A program made the position numbers and the translations under genes. Under the pieces are notes generated by a model. The model saw only the letters and a list, made by a program, of their open reading frames with translations. It had not been told where the DNA came from and searched no databases. From Ephemerocybe angulata (Eukaryota; Basidiomycota; Agaricomycetes; Agaricales; Psathyrellaceae): a stretch of DNA of 64,000 nucleotides. Below, piece by piece: positions 54,832 through 64,000 of the stretch (position 1 is its first letter; every line of letters begins with the position of its first letter). The stretch lies in NCBI GenBank assembly GCA_013368325.1, contig JAACJK010000173.1, positions 62,001-126,000 on the forward strand, in the 5' to 3' direction.

Positions 54832-55210
54832 GGCTGTTTGCAGGCTGGTGCCCCCGCACAGCGCGTCTGATCTTAACGCGTCTTGCAGGCTGGTGCCCCC
54901 GCACAGCGCGTCTGATCTTAACGCGTCTTGCAGGCTGGTGCCCCCGCACAGCGCGTCTGATCTTAACGCGTCTTGCAGGCTGGTGCCCCCGCACAGCGCG
55001 TCTGATCTTAACGCGTCTTGCAGGCTGGTGCCCCCGCACAACGCGTCTGATCTTAACGCGGTTTGCAGGCTCCCGGCTCCGCACAGCGCGTCTGATCCTA
55101 AGGCGGTTTGCAGGCTCCCGGCTCCGCACAGCGCGTCTGATCCTAAGGCGGTTTGCAGGCTCGCGGCCCCGCACAGCGCATCTGATCATAAAGCGACTTG
55201 CAGGGCCATG
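54832..55210 (-). repeat. Right subterminal array B, 45-bp units
   Basis: Eight or more units of 45 bp from about 54,836 to 55,196. The first five are nearly identical (GCAGGCTGGTGCCCCCGCAC); later ones vary at GGCTCCCGGCTCCGCAC. Same family as array A. Confidence 0.85.
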
Positions 55211-55369
55211 CCCCTGCTGCTGGGCCCTGCACAGCTCACCCGATCTACGGTCTTGTTTAAGCGCCCACACTTGGCCCACACAGTACATGCAAGTACATGT
55301 TCCATCGTACAAATCGTTTAATACTTCAAGTTTCAGTGATCTTTTATTCATGACCTACCATCACCTACG

Positions 55370-55770
55370 GCGCAAGCGCTTAGCCTCTTTGCAGGGGTGG
55401 GCACTGGCCGTCAGATTGACGCCAAGGCGGTTGGCAGGCGTACTCACCTGTCGTCGTATTTTGACGCTAGTGGGGTCTGCAGGCGCAGAGGCCAACCTAT
55501 GGCACAAGCGCTTAGCCTCTTTGCAGGGGTGGGCGCCGGCCATCAGATTGACGCCAAGGCGGTTGGCAGGCGTACTCACCTGTCGTCGTATTTTGATGCT
55601 AGTGGGGTCTGCAGGCGCAGAGGCCAACCTATGGCACAAGCGCTTAGCCTCTTTGCAGGGGTGGGCGCCGGCCATCAGATTGACGCCAAGGCGGTTGGCA
55701 GGCGTACTCACCTGTCGTCGTATTTTGACGCTAGTGGGGTCTGCAGGCGCAGAGGCCAGATACTCACCTG
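55370..55770. repeat. Tandem array of three 132-bp units
   Basis: Units start near 55,372, 55,504 and 55,636 (CAAGCGCTTAGCCTCTTTGC), each with TTTGCAGG, TTGGCAGGC and TCTGCAGGC cores, so it looks like a higher-order version of the GCAGGC repeat. A partial fourth unit (GTCTGCAGGC near 55,795) follows. Long frames across it are a by-product of the repeat. Confidence 0.8.
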
Positions 55771-56149
55771 CCGTTACACTTTGAGGCTAGTGGTGTCTGC
55801 AGGCTTAATTCAACTCTATGAGGTCTGGGTAAGTATGAAGCCGTTGTGGTGCCACTCCTCGCCCGCTTGGATATATGTGAGTAAAGGCGATCCACGGAGC
55901 TATGTTGTAGGTATAGAGCGGTTGTAGTCGCAGAGGCCAGTCTAGGGGAGATTGGAAAGGGGTGGGCCACAGCCTCCGATGGCCAGATAGCCAGCACGTA
56001 TATCCTATTAGTAACAGGCCGAAGTATATACATACATTGATAGTCTACTCGGAAGATGGTTGCATCTTAATACTTCAAAGCATTAGGAGCCTTCAGCGTT
56101 CAATCCCTCTTGCTGCCGTTTTGTTTTTTGTTGTGCCCAACACCGGTTC

Positions 56150-56390
56150 AACTGCCTCTGCAGGCTAGAAGACCGACAAAATGATTAGACGCACCTCCGT
56201 TCATCGGAAGCATAGCCTGCAGAGCACCTAAGCGGCCAGACTAATAAAATTTCTTTTTTTCCACGTATTTACGCCCTATCCCGATACACGGCGCACCTGC
56301 CTGCAGAACGACTTAGGCACAAGGCGTTTTGCAGGGTAGAAATGACCTCAGAAGCTAAGACGATCTGCAGGCTCGAGATGGCGTGCATCG
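56150..56390 (-). repeat. Right subterminal repeats, loose set
   Basis: CTCTGCAGGCTAGAAG (56,157), AGCCTGCAGAGCACC (56,210), GCCTGCAGAACGACTTAGGC (56,300) and ATCTGCAGGCTCGAG (56,367). They mirror the loose repeats at 28,590-28,840 next to the left inverted repeat. Confidence 0.6.
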
Positions 56391-56480
56391 CAGTTCCACA
56401 TGCATTACAACTCTTACTATACGCCGCCTTCAAAGATTACTGATGTTTGGCCTCCATTCGTAGTCACAATCAGATAGCAT

Positions 56481-56541
56481 TCAAAATTTTCCAACGTGTT
56501 GGCCCATCATTTACCAACAGGTTGGTCGAGTTTGGACCAAC
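56481..56541 (-). repeat. Right terminal inverted repeat of the giant element
   Basis: Reverse complement matches 28,442-28,502 with five differences in 61. Confidence 0.75.
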
Positions 56542-56690
56542 CCGTCTTTCAAGGGTTACCCCTCCAGGGTGAAAACGGAGCAGCAAATGGTACGGCAGGC
56601 AGACCCAGGACAGGCAGGCAGTGATAGAAAGCAGAAACAGACATATATAGCAATGGGTATTAAGATACAGGAGAGAGGAAGGTAAGTAGT

Positions 56691-58529
56691 CTATGTGTTC
56701 TTGGAAGCCAAAACACGACGCCGCCGAGCGGCGCGCAGCTGAGCGAGATCATCGTCATCCTTCTCAACACCAACAGTGCCTGAGGGTCCTGAGCCTGGAA
56801 AGATGGACCTAGGAGAATGAAATATGATTAGCGAATGAATCAATAGATAGAAATGAATACCACTTACTCATTCCACCAATCGAGCAGATCCTTGACAATC
56901 TCGAATGATTCTGGGTCGAGTTCCGGATCGACGTCGAAGTAGTCCACGATTCGGTAATAGATGTGGTTGAAGTTGAGGCCTTCGTGCGACGTTTTCCATT
57001 GAGGGGCACTGCTGAGGGCGAAAAGGAGCTGTGTGAATGTAAGATGTCGTGACTAGAATTGAATGCGAAACGACGAACCTGCACGGCGGCGTACGCAATC
57101 GAACGGGAAGTGACCTTCTGACCCATGTTCAATGTAGTGGCGATGTCGCGCTTGGTGGGTTTCCGACCTAACGTGGAGGTGCGCTGACGGTTTGCCGGGG
57201 GCGAGTTTTCGGTATCCGAGCTACCCGAGGACGATGAATCGGCCTCTGCAGAGCTCGGGGAGGTGAATATGTGCTTGAAAGTCTTGAAGAAGCAGGTCAG
57301 TGATGTCGAACAAAGGCTAATGGTGGGGCTTACCTTGACAAGTAATGGGCTCTTGAGGTAGCCTTCCTCGATGTCCGATGGGTTACCTCGATAGTCTTCA
57401 TAGAGGCATCGCGCCGACCACCCGAGTTCGAAGCCAGGCTTGAAGGCACGAATACTCGCCCTGACGCTGTTGAAGAAAGAAGAGGTCAGCATCTGGAAAA
57501 TTGATGCTAGGCAGACTCACGTCGGGTCGTCCCAATCATAGCGTATCGGGCACAGAAGACGGCCACAGACGTCGTGTTGGATACCACGGTCAGCTCGGGT
57601 GCCAAGCTGGAGGGCAGGCACAGGCTTCGGACCTGACCAGGTGCTGAGCCATCCTGCAACGGCAGGCCGCAGCCGACCAACATCGTCGCTACGCGCAGCC
57701 TTTGCCCCAGCTTGGAGCTAAGAATCGCGTTAGACGATAGAAGAGGTGATAAGACAAAGGACTTGCCTCATTGAAAAAACTGCTCAGGTCGGCTCCAGCA
57801 TCGTCGACAATAGCCCAAAGGTTGGGAACAATTTGAGGGAGAAGGCGGATGGAATCGTACGCGCGAGCTCGACTATTTGTATCAAAATTTGTCAGTCACA
57901 TGAATGCACAAACAAACAACACGTGCACACGCGTGGCAAGGGATAGGGGACTCACTCGGGGAACCTGTCCTTGTACTCTCCTACATCCTCTGGCGACATA
58001 TCCGACGTCGCTTCCTCAAAAATATCATGCTCTGTCATAAGGGTTGAGACCTGCTTCCAAAGGTCGATGATCTTGCAGATGCCGCGGCCCATCTGCTTTG
58101 CTGTGACGGGTTTGGTAGGCTTGTCGTCGTCTTCAGCTCTAGATCGGCACAGGGTGAGTAGTTTGACTAGACTGAGGATGGCCTGAAGTACTCCGTATCG
58201 TTGCGCCCACGCTTCTTTCCGGCGACCACCGCTTTGGCCTTCTCGGCCACAATTTCCTCCCAAAGTCGACGATCCACGGCCACACGATCACCTGGGCTGC
58301 CAGAATCACTGGAACGTGCTGGCGATGAATGGATATCGTCCGACGACGGAGGTAACGAAGGTGCTCTCGAGCTAGCGCGTCTTCCAGGGCTGCGTCGCGT
58401 CGCGTCGCGTCGATCTGAGCCGCGCACGGGGCTTGAGCGTCGGCCTCTTGCTGGTGAACGTGATCGAGGACGCGAAGAACCTGACCTGGAATGGTGAGAA
58501 TGGCGCGCTGCTGAAGAACTGGGGGACAT
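56691..58529 (-). CDS. DUF6698-like protein
   Basis: Multi-exon minus-strand gene from the ATG at 58,527-58,529 (MSPSSSAARHSHHS, Ser/Arg-rich with RSRSPARGRRSSP) to the TAG at 56,691-56,693. Recognisable segments in order: KKRGRNDTEYFRPSSV; a helical LWKQVSTLMTEHDIFEE part; a segment ending DDAGADLSSFFNEA; RPAVAGWLSTWSGPKP..RCGRLLCPIRYDWDDP-like text; GNPSDIEEGYLKSPLLVKTFKHIFTSPSSAE; and the C-terminal RSIAYAAVQ..FALSSAPQWK..LLDWWNE. The FKHIFTSPS and SIAYAAVQ-ALSSA motifs are familiar from the DUF6698 family, which is strongly expanded in mushroom genomes. Its function is unknown. It lies 150 bp outside the giant element and is divergent from the Plavaka gene. Confidence 0.6.
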
Positions 58530-58798
58530 GGTGGTGTAGGATGTGGTTGAGGAAAGAGTTGGAATCACCGACGCGACGCGGTTTCCACCTTTTATAGGTA
58601 TGTCCCGATCGTGTTGCTTACGCATGTGCAACCGACCAATGCTGATCCGCTTTTTTAGTCACCCTCGTTCGTTGATTATCTCGTAGCTGTTGCAAATTCA
58701 ATTTAGTTCCCAAACCGCAAATGAGACTGCGAAGTGGAAGTTCCCCTTGGGTAGCTTCCATCTTCCTCTTTATTCTCATACTTTCGTCTGTCTGCCTC
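58530..58798. promoter_or_regulatory. Divergent intergenic region of the DUF6698-like and Plavaka genes
   Basis: 269 bp between the two start codons. No TATA box identified. Head-to-head arrangement suggests shared regulation. Confidence 0.3.
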
Positions 58799-61700
58799 AT
58801 GGATCCAACCGGCTGCGTCGCAGAGAAGTGCGACTTCAAGCACGAGAATCCCACCTCTGTAACGAAGCATCGAAGGACCTGCCCGGAGTACCTGGCTTAT
58901 CAAGCAGATGGTGCAGAAAGGGCTCAACGTCTTGGTGAACAGCGGCGAGGGAAGAAAGAAGCTGTCCGGGAGGCACGGCGTGCAAAGACAGCCGCAAGGT
59001 CAAATCGCCCAAGTCGAGGCAAGTCAGCGGCGACTCAGGTGCGTTTTTATGTATTCTCGACCTGCCTATATTCATATCTCACCCACGATAGCCTTTACCA
59101 ACAGCCTCGGGTTCAAGACAGCACCATTCCCTTCCAGGATCTTCAGAACACGGCGGGCTGCGCCAACCTTCCCCCCATGGCATGGATTTTGAGTATGAAA
59201 TGCCCGCCGTCCCGTGCACATCAAGTCCACCACCCTCGGCTTCCTTGCACCGACCGTCTTCACCACTTCCGGTATCCCCAGTCCTGCCGCCAGTCAACAT
59301 TCCTGACCACACGTCCCACCGGCGGCGAAATCCTCAAATTGTCCGCGACATCCTCCCTGAAGCACTACCGGTCCTTGGCAGCGAGTCGGACACGCCGCAA
59401 CCTCTAGCAACAGGCCTGGTTCGAAGGGTCCGCCTGATCCTGCGAGACTCGTTGCGCACGGCAGTTAATTCTCTCGGTCTTTGGCGTGCCTATCCCGATC
59501 GACCAACGTTTGACCCCGACTCTTTTGTCCCCAAGCCGGACCTAGCAAAGCCTGCAGCTCGTTACCAGGAGGACGGTTCTTCAGACGTCGACAAGGACGA
59601 AGAACTCCCGCACCCGAATGCGTCGTACGCGCTGCTCTCTACCTGGAAGGACACCGGCAGCAATCTCAAGTCAAACACCGAAGTCGAGAGGCTCGTTGAC
59701 GAGGTTCTGCTGGATGCGCGGTTTAGCTTGAAGGATGTGGCTGGGTATCGAGCACAGCGTGTAGCGGATGAAATGGACAAGCTCGCAGCAGCAAAGTCAT
59801 CTCTCCTCGACCAATTCAGTACAACGTCCGTTCCAATTGAAGTTCCATCTGGCAGTCCGACCGTACCCTCACGCACTTTCAACATTCCTGGGTTTCACTT
59901 CCGGCGCCTCACGTCACTTATCAAGTCGGCGTTTTCGCATCCCCTCGCAGCCCAATTCCACTTCACACCGTACAAGCTTTACCACACACCACCGTCCGAC
60001 GGGAGCACTGCGGGGCCAACCTCTGAACAGCCGGACAAGACGACTAGCGAGCGCGTATATTCCGAACTCTACGACTCCGACGCGTTCATCAAGGAACACG
60101 AAAGTGTCAGGAAGGCGCCCAACCCGCCAGAAGACCCGAAGTGCAAACGAGAAAAGATTGTGGCGGCACTCATGTTCTGGTCGGACTCCACACATCTTGC
60201 GAACTTCGGCACGGCCAAGCTCTGGCCTATCTACATGTACCTCGGGAATATCTCGAAGTACGTACGCGCTATCCCCAATTCCGGCGCCTGTCAGCATGTC
60301 GGCTACATTCCCTCGTTGCCCGACTCCTTTCAAGATGATCTCGCAAAATGGCACACCAACCCGAAGCAGCGAGCGGATCTCCTCTCGCACTGTCGTCGAG
60401 AACTCATGCATGGCGTATGGAAGATCCTGTTGTCGGACGAAGAGTTTCAGCATGCGTACAAGTATGGCATCGTCATTAAATGCCTCGATGGGGTTGAACG
60501 CAGGGTCTATCCACGCATATTCACATATTCCGCCGACTATCCCGAAAAGTGCGTGCTCATATCTCCTCCGTCTCATTGCTGTAAGCTAACGAGGACTTTG
60601 CAGGGTGCTACTTGCAACTATCCGTGTTGGCGGCACCTGTCTCTGCCCTCGGTGCCTTGTTACAAAGGCAAAGGCCGACCAAATGGGCACACCTGCAGAC
60701 ATGCGGACCAGGGTGTCGAAGGTCAGGAAGTACATGGCAGAGAATATACGGCATGCGCGGGAGTGGATATACAAATTCGGTAGAGGGGTGAAAAGTAAGG
60801 TCGTCGAAGATTATCTGAAAGAAACATCATCCGTTCCAACTGAGGTTAGTCGATCCGCCAAGGCACGAGTCATGATACTTATTGCATCCTAGAATGCCTT
60901 CTATACGTGCCTTGGCCCGGAGTTCGACATTGGACGCATGATGGTGCCCGACTTCTTGCATGAATTCGAGCTCGGCGTGTGGAAGAACCTTTTTACGCAC
61001 CTTATTCGTGTCCTCTACGCTGCAGCACCTGATGGAAAGTTGGTGCTAGAGCTCGATGAAAGGTGAGCACAGAGCGCAGTTCCACTGCTCAAATTGTATT
61101 GACAATTTCTTTCCCAGATTTCGAAAGATCTCAACGTTTGGAAATAGCACCATACGTACCTTTTCTTCCAATACATCAGAGATGAAGAAGTTGGCGGCCC
61201 GCGATTTTGAAGACATTCTTCAGGTATGTTAATGTTCTTATGATAAGTCGGAGGCCATTCTAAGGTCATATATTCTACTAGTGTTGCATTCCAGCGTTCG
61301 ACGGCCTTCTCACAAAGAAGGATCATAACGCGCAGTTATTAACCCTGTTGTACCGCACGGCCGAGTTTCATGCGTTTGCGAAGATGCGAATGCACACCGA
61401 CCCAACGCTTTCTCATCTCGAGAAGCTAACCACTCAATTTGGGAATCTGGTCCGCCGCTTTCGTGACGACGTCTGTTCGGACTATCAAACACACGAACTT
61501 CCAGGCGAGACGGAGCGACGAGCACGACGGAAGAGAAAAGATGATGCCCAGGTCTCCCTAGACGCCCCTGCAGGTGCATCTAGTGCGGTGCCCGCCAACG
61601 CACCACCACCCAAGTCCAAACCTACACGCAGAATCAAGGAACTGAACCTCAAGACGTACAAGTTTCATGCCATGGGAGACTATGTACCATTTATCCGTCT

Positions 61701-63127
61701 CTTCGGTACTACGGATATATTCTCAACACAGATCGTAAGTCATGGTCATTCCCTTGCTGTTTGAGCATCACGTCTTACGCCGAATTCGCTCGGATAGGGA
61801 GAGTTGGCCCATCGGCTCGTGAAGCGCTTATATGCGCTGACTAACAAGCGCCGGATTGAGAAGCAAATTGGGAACCGGGTGCGTCGCATAGAGCAAGCGA
61901 AGGTTGCGAGCATGCGGCGCCTGCAGCAGCAAAAGCTATTGAATGTTTCCCACCGCCGTGACAACGGTGCACAGGCAACTGAGGAGGGTCCATCGGATGG
62001 CGACCGTGACCTCAAGTACTACGTGTCCGCTAGCCAAAATCATCCTGTTGACCTCGCCACCCTCATCCAGTCAAATCACGATGACCCCCTTTTCGAGGTA
62101 TTGATTATCTCCCATTGAATTGATTCCGACCTCTGACTCTAGCTTAGAACTTCCTCCCGAAGCTCCAGGATCATATTCTCGGTCGCTGCATTGGCCGGGA
62201 TTTTGATGGAGACAACCACGACGATTTCACCGATGAAGAGAGAAACACCGTCCGCATTCAAGGAGGCCGGATTTACGAAGTGAAGACCTGCCAAGTAAAC
62301 TACACGACCTACGATAACAGACGCGACTACGACGTCATTAACCCAAAAACTCATCCCGACATTATGGTACTTTCGCAAGAGGACAATAAGGAGACGAGCC
62401 CCTTCTGGTATGCAAGAGTAATCAAGGTATACCATGCAAAGGTGACGTGCACGCACCGAGAATCTCGTCTTCGTGGTGCCGAGAGAATGCAGTTCTTGCT
62501 CGTTCGGTGGATGGGGGATGAACCGGACTATGCGTTTGGATTTCGACGTGCCCGGCTTCCAAAGGTTGGATTTGTCGAGCATCTGGGTTTTGCGTTCGGG
62601 TTTCTAGACCCAGCACAAATTGTGCGGGGTTGCCATCTTATCCCAGCGTTTGATGCAGGGCTCACGCTCGAACTTCTACCGTGTTGGGATACGGTGGCGC
62701 GCCAACACGGGCCTCGGAATGCGGATTATACGAACTACTACGTCAATATGTGAGTAACGCTTTTGGTGTCTGAATCCCATTCTGACTTTTAACCAGCTTT
62801 GTTGACCGTGACACGGTCATGCGTCATTATGGCGGCGGGATTGGCCATTATAACCAAACGGGCAAGGCACCAGACGAAGATCCATCTGGGCTTGCCGCTG
62901 AAGAGGATCCACCAGCGCAAGCCGACCCAATGGAGGAAGACGACCCTCAACCTGTGCTCAGAAGGATACCCATGTTGCCAGGAACAGGGCCGTTGCTTGA
63001 AGAGGACGATAACGAGAGCGCATCTGATACCGAGAGCAGTGATGATGGTAGAGAGTCCGATGCAGACGACGACGACGATGAACGGGGCTCAGATGAGGAT
63101 ATTGAAGATTTGTATCAGTCCGACTAG
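58799..63127 (+). CDS. Plavaka-family transposase, apparently complete
   Basis: Nine exons with short introns (first 58,799-59,038, second 59,092-60,548, third 60,604-60,844, fourth from 60,893; last ends at the TAG 63,125-63,127). N-terminal C2H2/C2HC finger (GCVAEKCDFKHENPTSVTKH), Pro-rich linker, then WRAYPDRPTFDPDSFVP. The RNase H-like core includes KIVAALMFWSDSTHLANFG..WPIYMYLGNISKYVRA, then GGTCLCPRCLV (zinc), MMVPDFLHEFELGVWK and ELAHRLVKRLYALTNKR, and the end is YYVNMFVDRDTVMRHYGGGIGHYN with an acidic tail. These motifs define the CACTA-related Plavaka transposases of Agaricomycetes. All exons are open. TIRs of the parent transposon were not found in the window. Confidence 0.82.
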
Positions 63128-63258
63128 TATACCATAAAATATTTCTTTTCCTGCAAAATAGAAAGTGGTCAGAGCCGGACTTGAACCGAAGTCCTCCTCC
63201 AGCCCATGCAGAAAATCATTCACCTCCTCGAAACTCGTCTTTAAGGTTGACCACCATC

Positions 63259-63741
63259 ATGGATCCTTCCACCCCAATTAAAAGCAAACCAAAAACAGAT
63301 ACCATTCCATCCACGCCAGAGCTCGAAGAACACCAGCCATACCAGACATCCGGGCCATGGGATTCTCCGTCTCCTAAAACGGCAGCATGGAAGCAGAAGA
63401 AGCGCATTCACGATTTGCGAGGCTTGAGGCAGCGAGCCCGAGCACGTATGTCCCTTATGGTCTTCGAATTATTATATTCTGACAAAACCACAGGTCGGGC
63501 GGAGGACACAGTTCCAACAAGTGACGCCGAAGAAGAGGAACTCCCCCTTCCACCACTGATCGGAAAGCCATTTTCGCCGAAGGATCAAGCACCTCCGGAA
63601 CCCGATGCTACGACCATGGCGTATATAGAAAGTCTGCGCCGCCGCTGCAAGGCTTTAGAGGAGCTTCTGGAGGTTAATAACATCCTTGTCCCTGCTGATA
63701 CCCCTGCAGTAGAGTATGTTAGGCTGCCCGTTACCCATTGA
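63259..63741 (+). CDS. Small unrecognised protein with C-terminal coiled coil
   Basis: ATG at 63,259, one intron (donor CGTATGTCC near 63,448, acceptor CCACAG at about 63,494), stop at 63,741. The product of about 145 aa is Pro/Ser/Lys-rich (MDPSTPIKSKPKTDT), with a basic KKRIHDLRGLRQRARAR stretch, an acidic segment (SDAEEEELPLPP) and a C-terminal helix (YIESLRRRCKALEELLEVNN) suited to a coiled coil. It follows the Plavaka gene by 130 bp on the same strand, so it may belong to the same transposon (inference). No known domain. Confidence 0.45.
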   Translation: MDPSTPIKSKPKTDTIPSTPELEEHQPYQTSGPWDSPSPKTAAWKQKKRIHDLRGLRQRARARMSLMVFELLYSDKTTGRAEDTVPTSDAEEEELPLPPLIGKPFSPKDQAPPEPDATTMAYIESLRRRCKALEELLEVNNILVPADTPAVEYVRLPVTH

Positions 63742-64000
63742 TGTACTCGCATTGTCTTATAATATGGCCTCATTGTTTTATTGAAGCATATCCTCATGTG
63801 AATGGTTAAAATTATTATAAGTATACTATGAACACCCCCATGCCTTATACCCATCTCACATTACCATACAATCCTATATAATCCTTCGCAGCATATTGCC
63901 ATCATTCACGACACGCGTAAGGTCAAATCAGATCTGCCCCCATTCACTGATGGTTTCACCCTTTGACCATTCCTTTTTGTCCACATATCCCTGCGCCCCA
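63742..64000. other. No gene recognised at the right edge
   Basis: AT-rich sequence without an ORF of note. Confidence 0.4.

Larger units (their letters stand above)
28442..56541. mobile_element. Giant KDZ transposon carrying TET/JBP, chromodomain and novel genes
   Basis: Bounded by 61-bp inverted repeats (28,442-28,502 and 56,481-56,541; 56 of 61 identical). Both contain five alternating GTTGG/CCAAC pentamers. Inside each end lie degenerate repeats with a GCCTGCA core that read in opposite orientation on the two sides. All genes not in the nested retrotransposons are between these ends: KDZ transposase, TET/JBP oxygenase, chromodomain protein and three unknown proteins. The gypsy element 29,289-41,546 is a later insertion, so the original length is about 15.8 kb. 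No target duplication was found directly outside the repeats, so the exact outer limits are uncertain. The linkage of TET/JBP genes with KDZ transposons in basidiomycetes is established knowledge; this gene set and its mobility as one unit are inference. Confidence 0.7.

Noticed and set aside
28380..56590. Extension of the giant element beyond 28,442 and 56,541 to TTTTCA-type ends (about 28,401 and 56,575)
   Set aside because: Both flanks contain TTTTCA[TC]C in inverted orientation, but the sequence between does not align and no duplication appears.
63164..63254. tRNA gene on the minus strand (good B box GGTTCAAGTCC and a GTGGTCA/TGACCAC pairing)
   Set aside because: No A box or D-arm at the right distance and no anticodon arm; the pairing is probably chance.

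Overview
The window looks like a repeat-rich chromosomal region of a mushroom-forming basidiomycete (Agaricomycetes). The signs are genes with many short GT-AG introns of about 50-70 nt, KDZ and Plavaka transposases, a TET/JBP-type dioxygenase, a DUF6698-like gene, and stacked LTR retrotransposons. Almost everything belongs to mobile elements or duplicated units. Ordinary host genes are few and mostly broken.

Region 1 (1-28,440) holds about five diverged copies of one duplicated unit. A complete unit is a minus-strand homeodomain-like gene (degenerate in every copy), a conserved intergenic block and, in two copies, a plus-strand gene for a small secreted protein (9,509-10,048 and 23,605-24,156). 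The two secreted proteins share the N-terminal half and differ in the C-terminal half. Nested in this region is a Russian-doll insertion. A 165-bp-LTR non-autonomous retroelement (12,141-21,621) sits in one homeodomain copy. Its single long ORF is split by a 6.7-kb P-element-like DNA transposon (13,200-19,871; 8-bp duplication GTCTGGCC). A 503-bp TIR element (20,981-21,483; duplication GCGGAGTT) sits in its 3' LTR. A second TIR element lies at 24,994-25,646.

Region 2 (28,442-56,541) is read here as one giant DNA transposon bounded by 61-bp inverted repeats (56/61 identical). Subterminal arrays of about 45 bp with a GCCTGCA core run in opposite orientation at its two ends. Its cargo is a six-exon KDZ transposase with SWIM and cysteine-cluster modules (minus), a TET/JBP 2OG-Fe(II) dioxygenase with H434, D436, H487 and R498 present, a small chromodomain protein, and three proteins not recognised (45,307-46,495; 49,814-50,581 minus; 51,616-53,695). 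A Ty3/gypsy chromovirus (29,289-41,546; GAACA duplication) has inserted into the left array, and a Ty1/copia element (31,997-37,582; ACCCC duplication) has inserted into the gypsy protease region. Without the gypsy insertion the giant element is about 15.8 kb. The combination suggests a transposon that carries its own DNA-modification (5-methylcytosine oxidase) and chromatin-reader genes.

Region 3 (56,691-63,741) has a DUF6698-like gene (minus), a complete nine-exon Plavaka transposase (plus) and a small unrecognised gene.

Five tRNA-like sequences with Pol III A and B boxes and a T-run, but no paired acceptor stem, are scattered through the window. Two of them lie inside the TIR elements. 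Gene models were spliced by eye; phase was checked arithmetically for the TET gene, the three unknown cargo genes and most exons of the P-like transposase.
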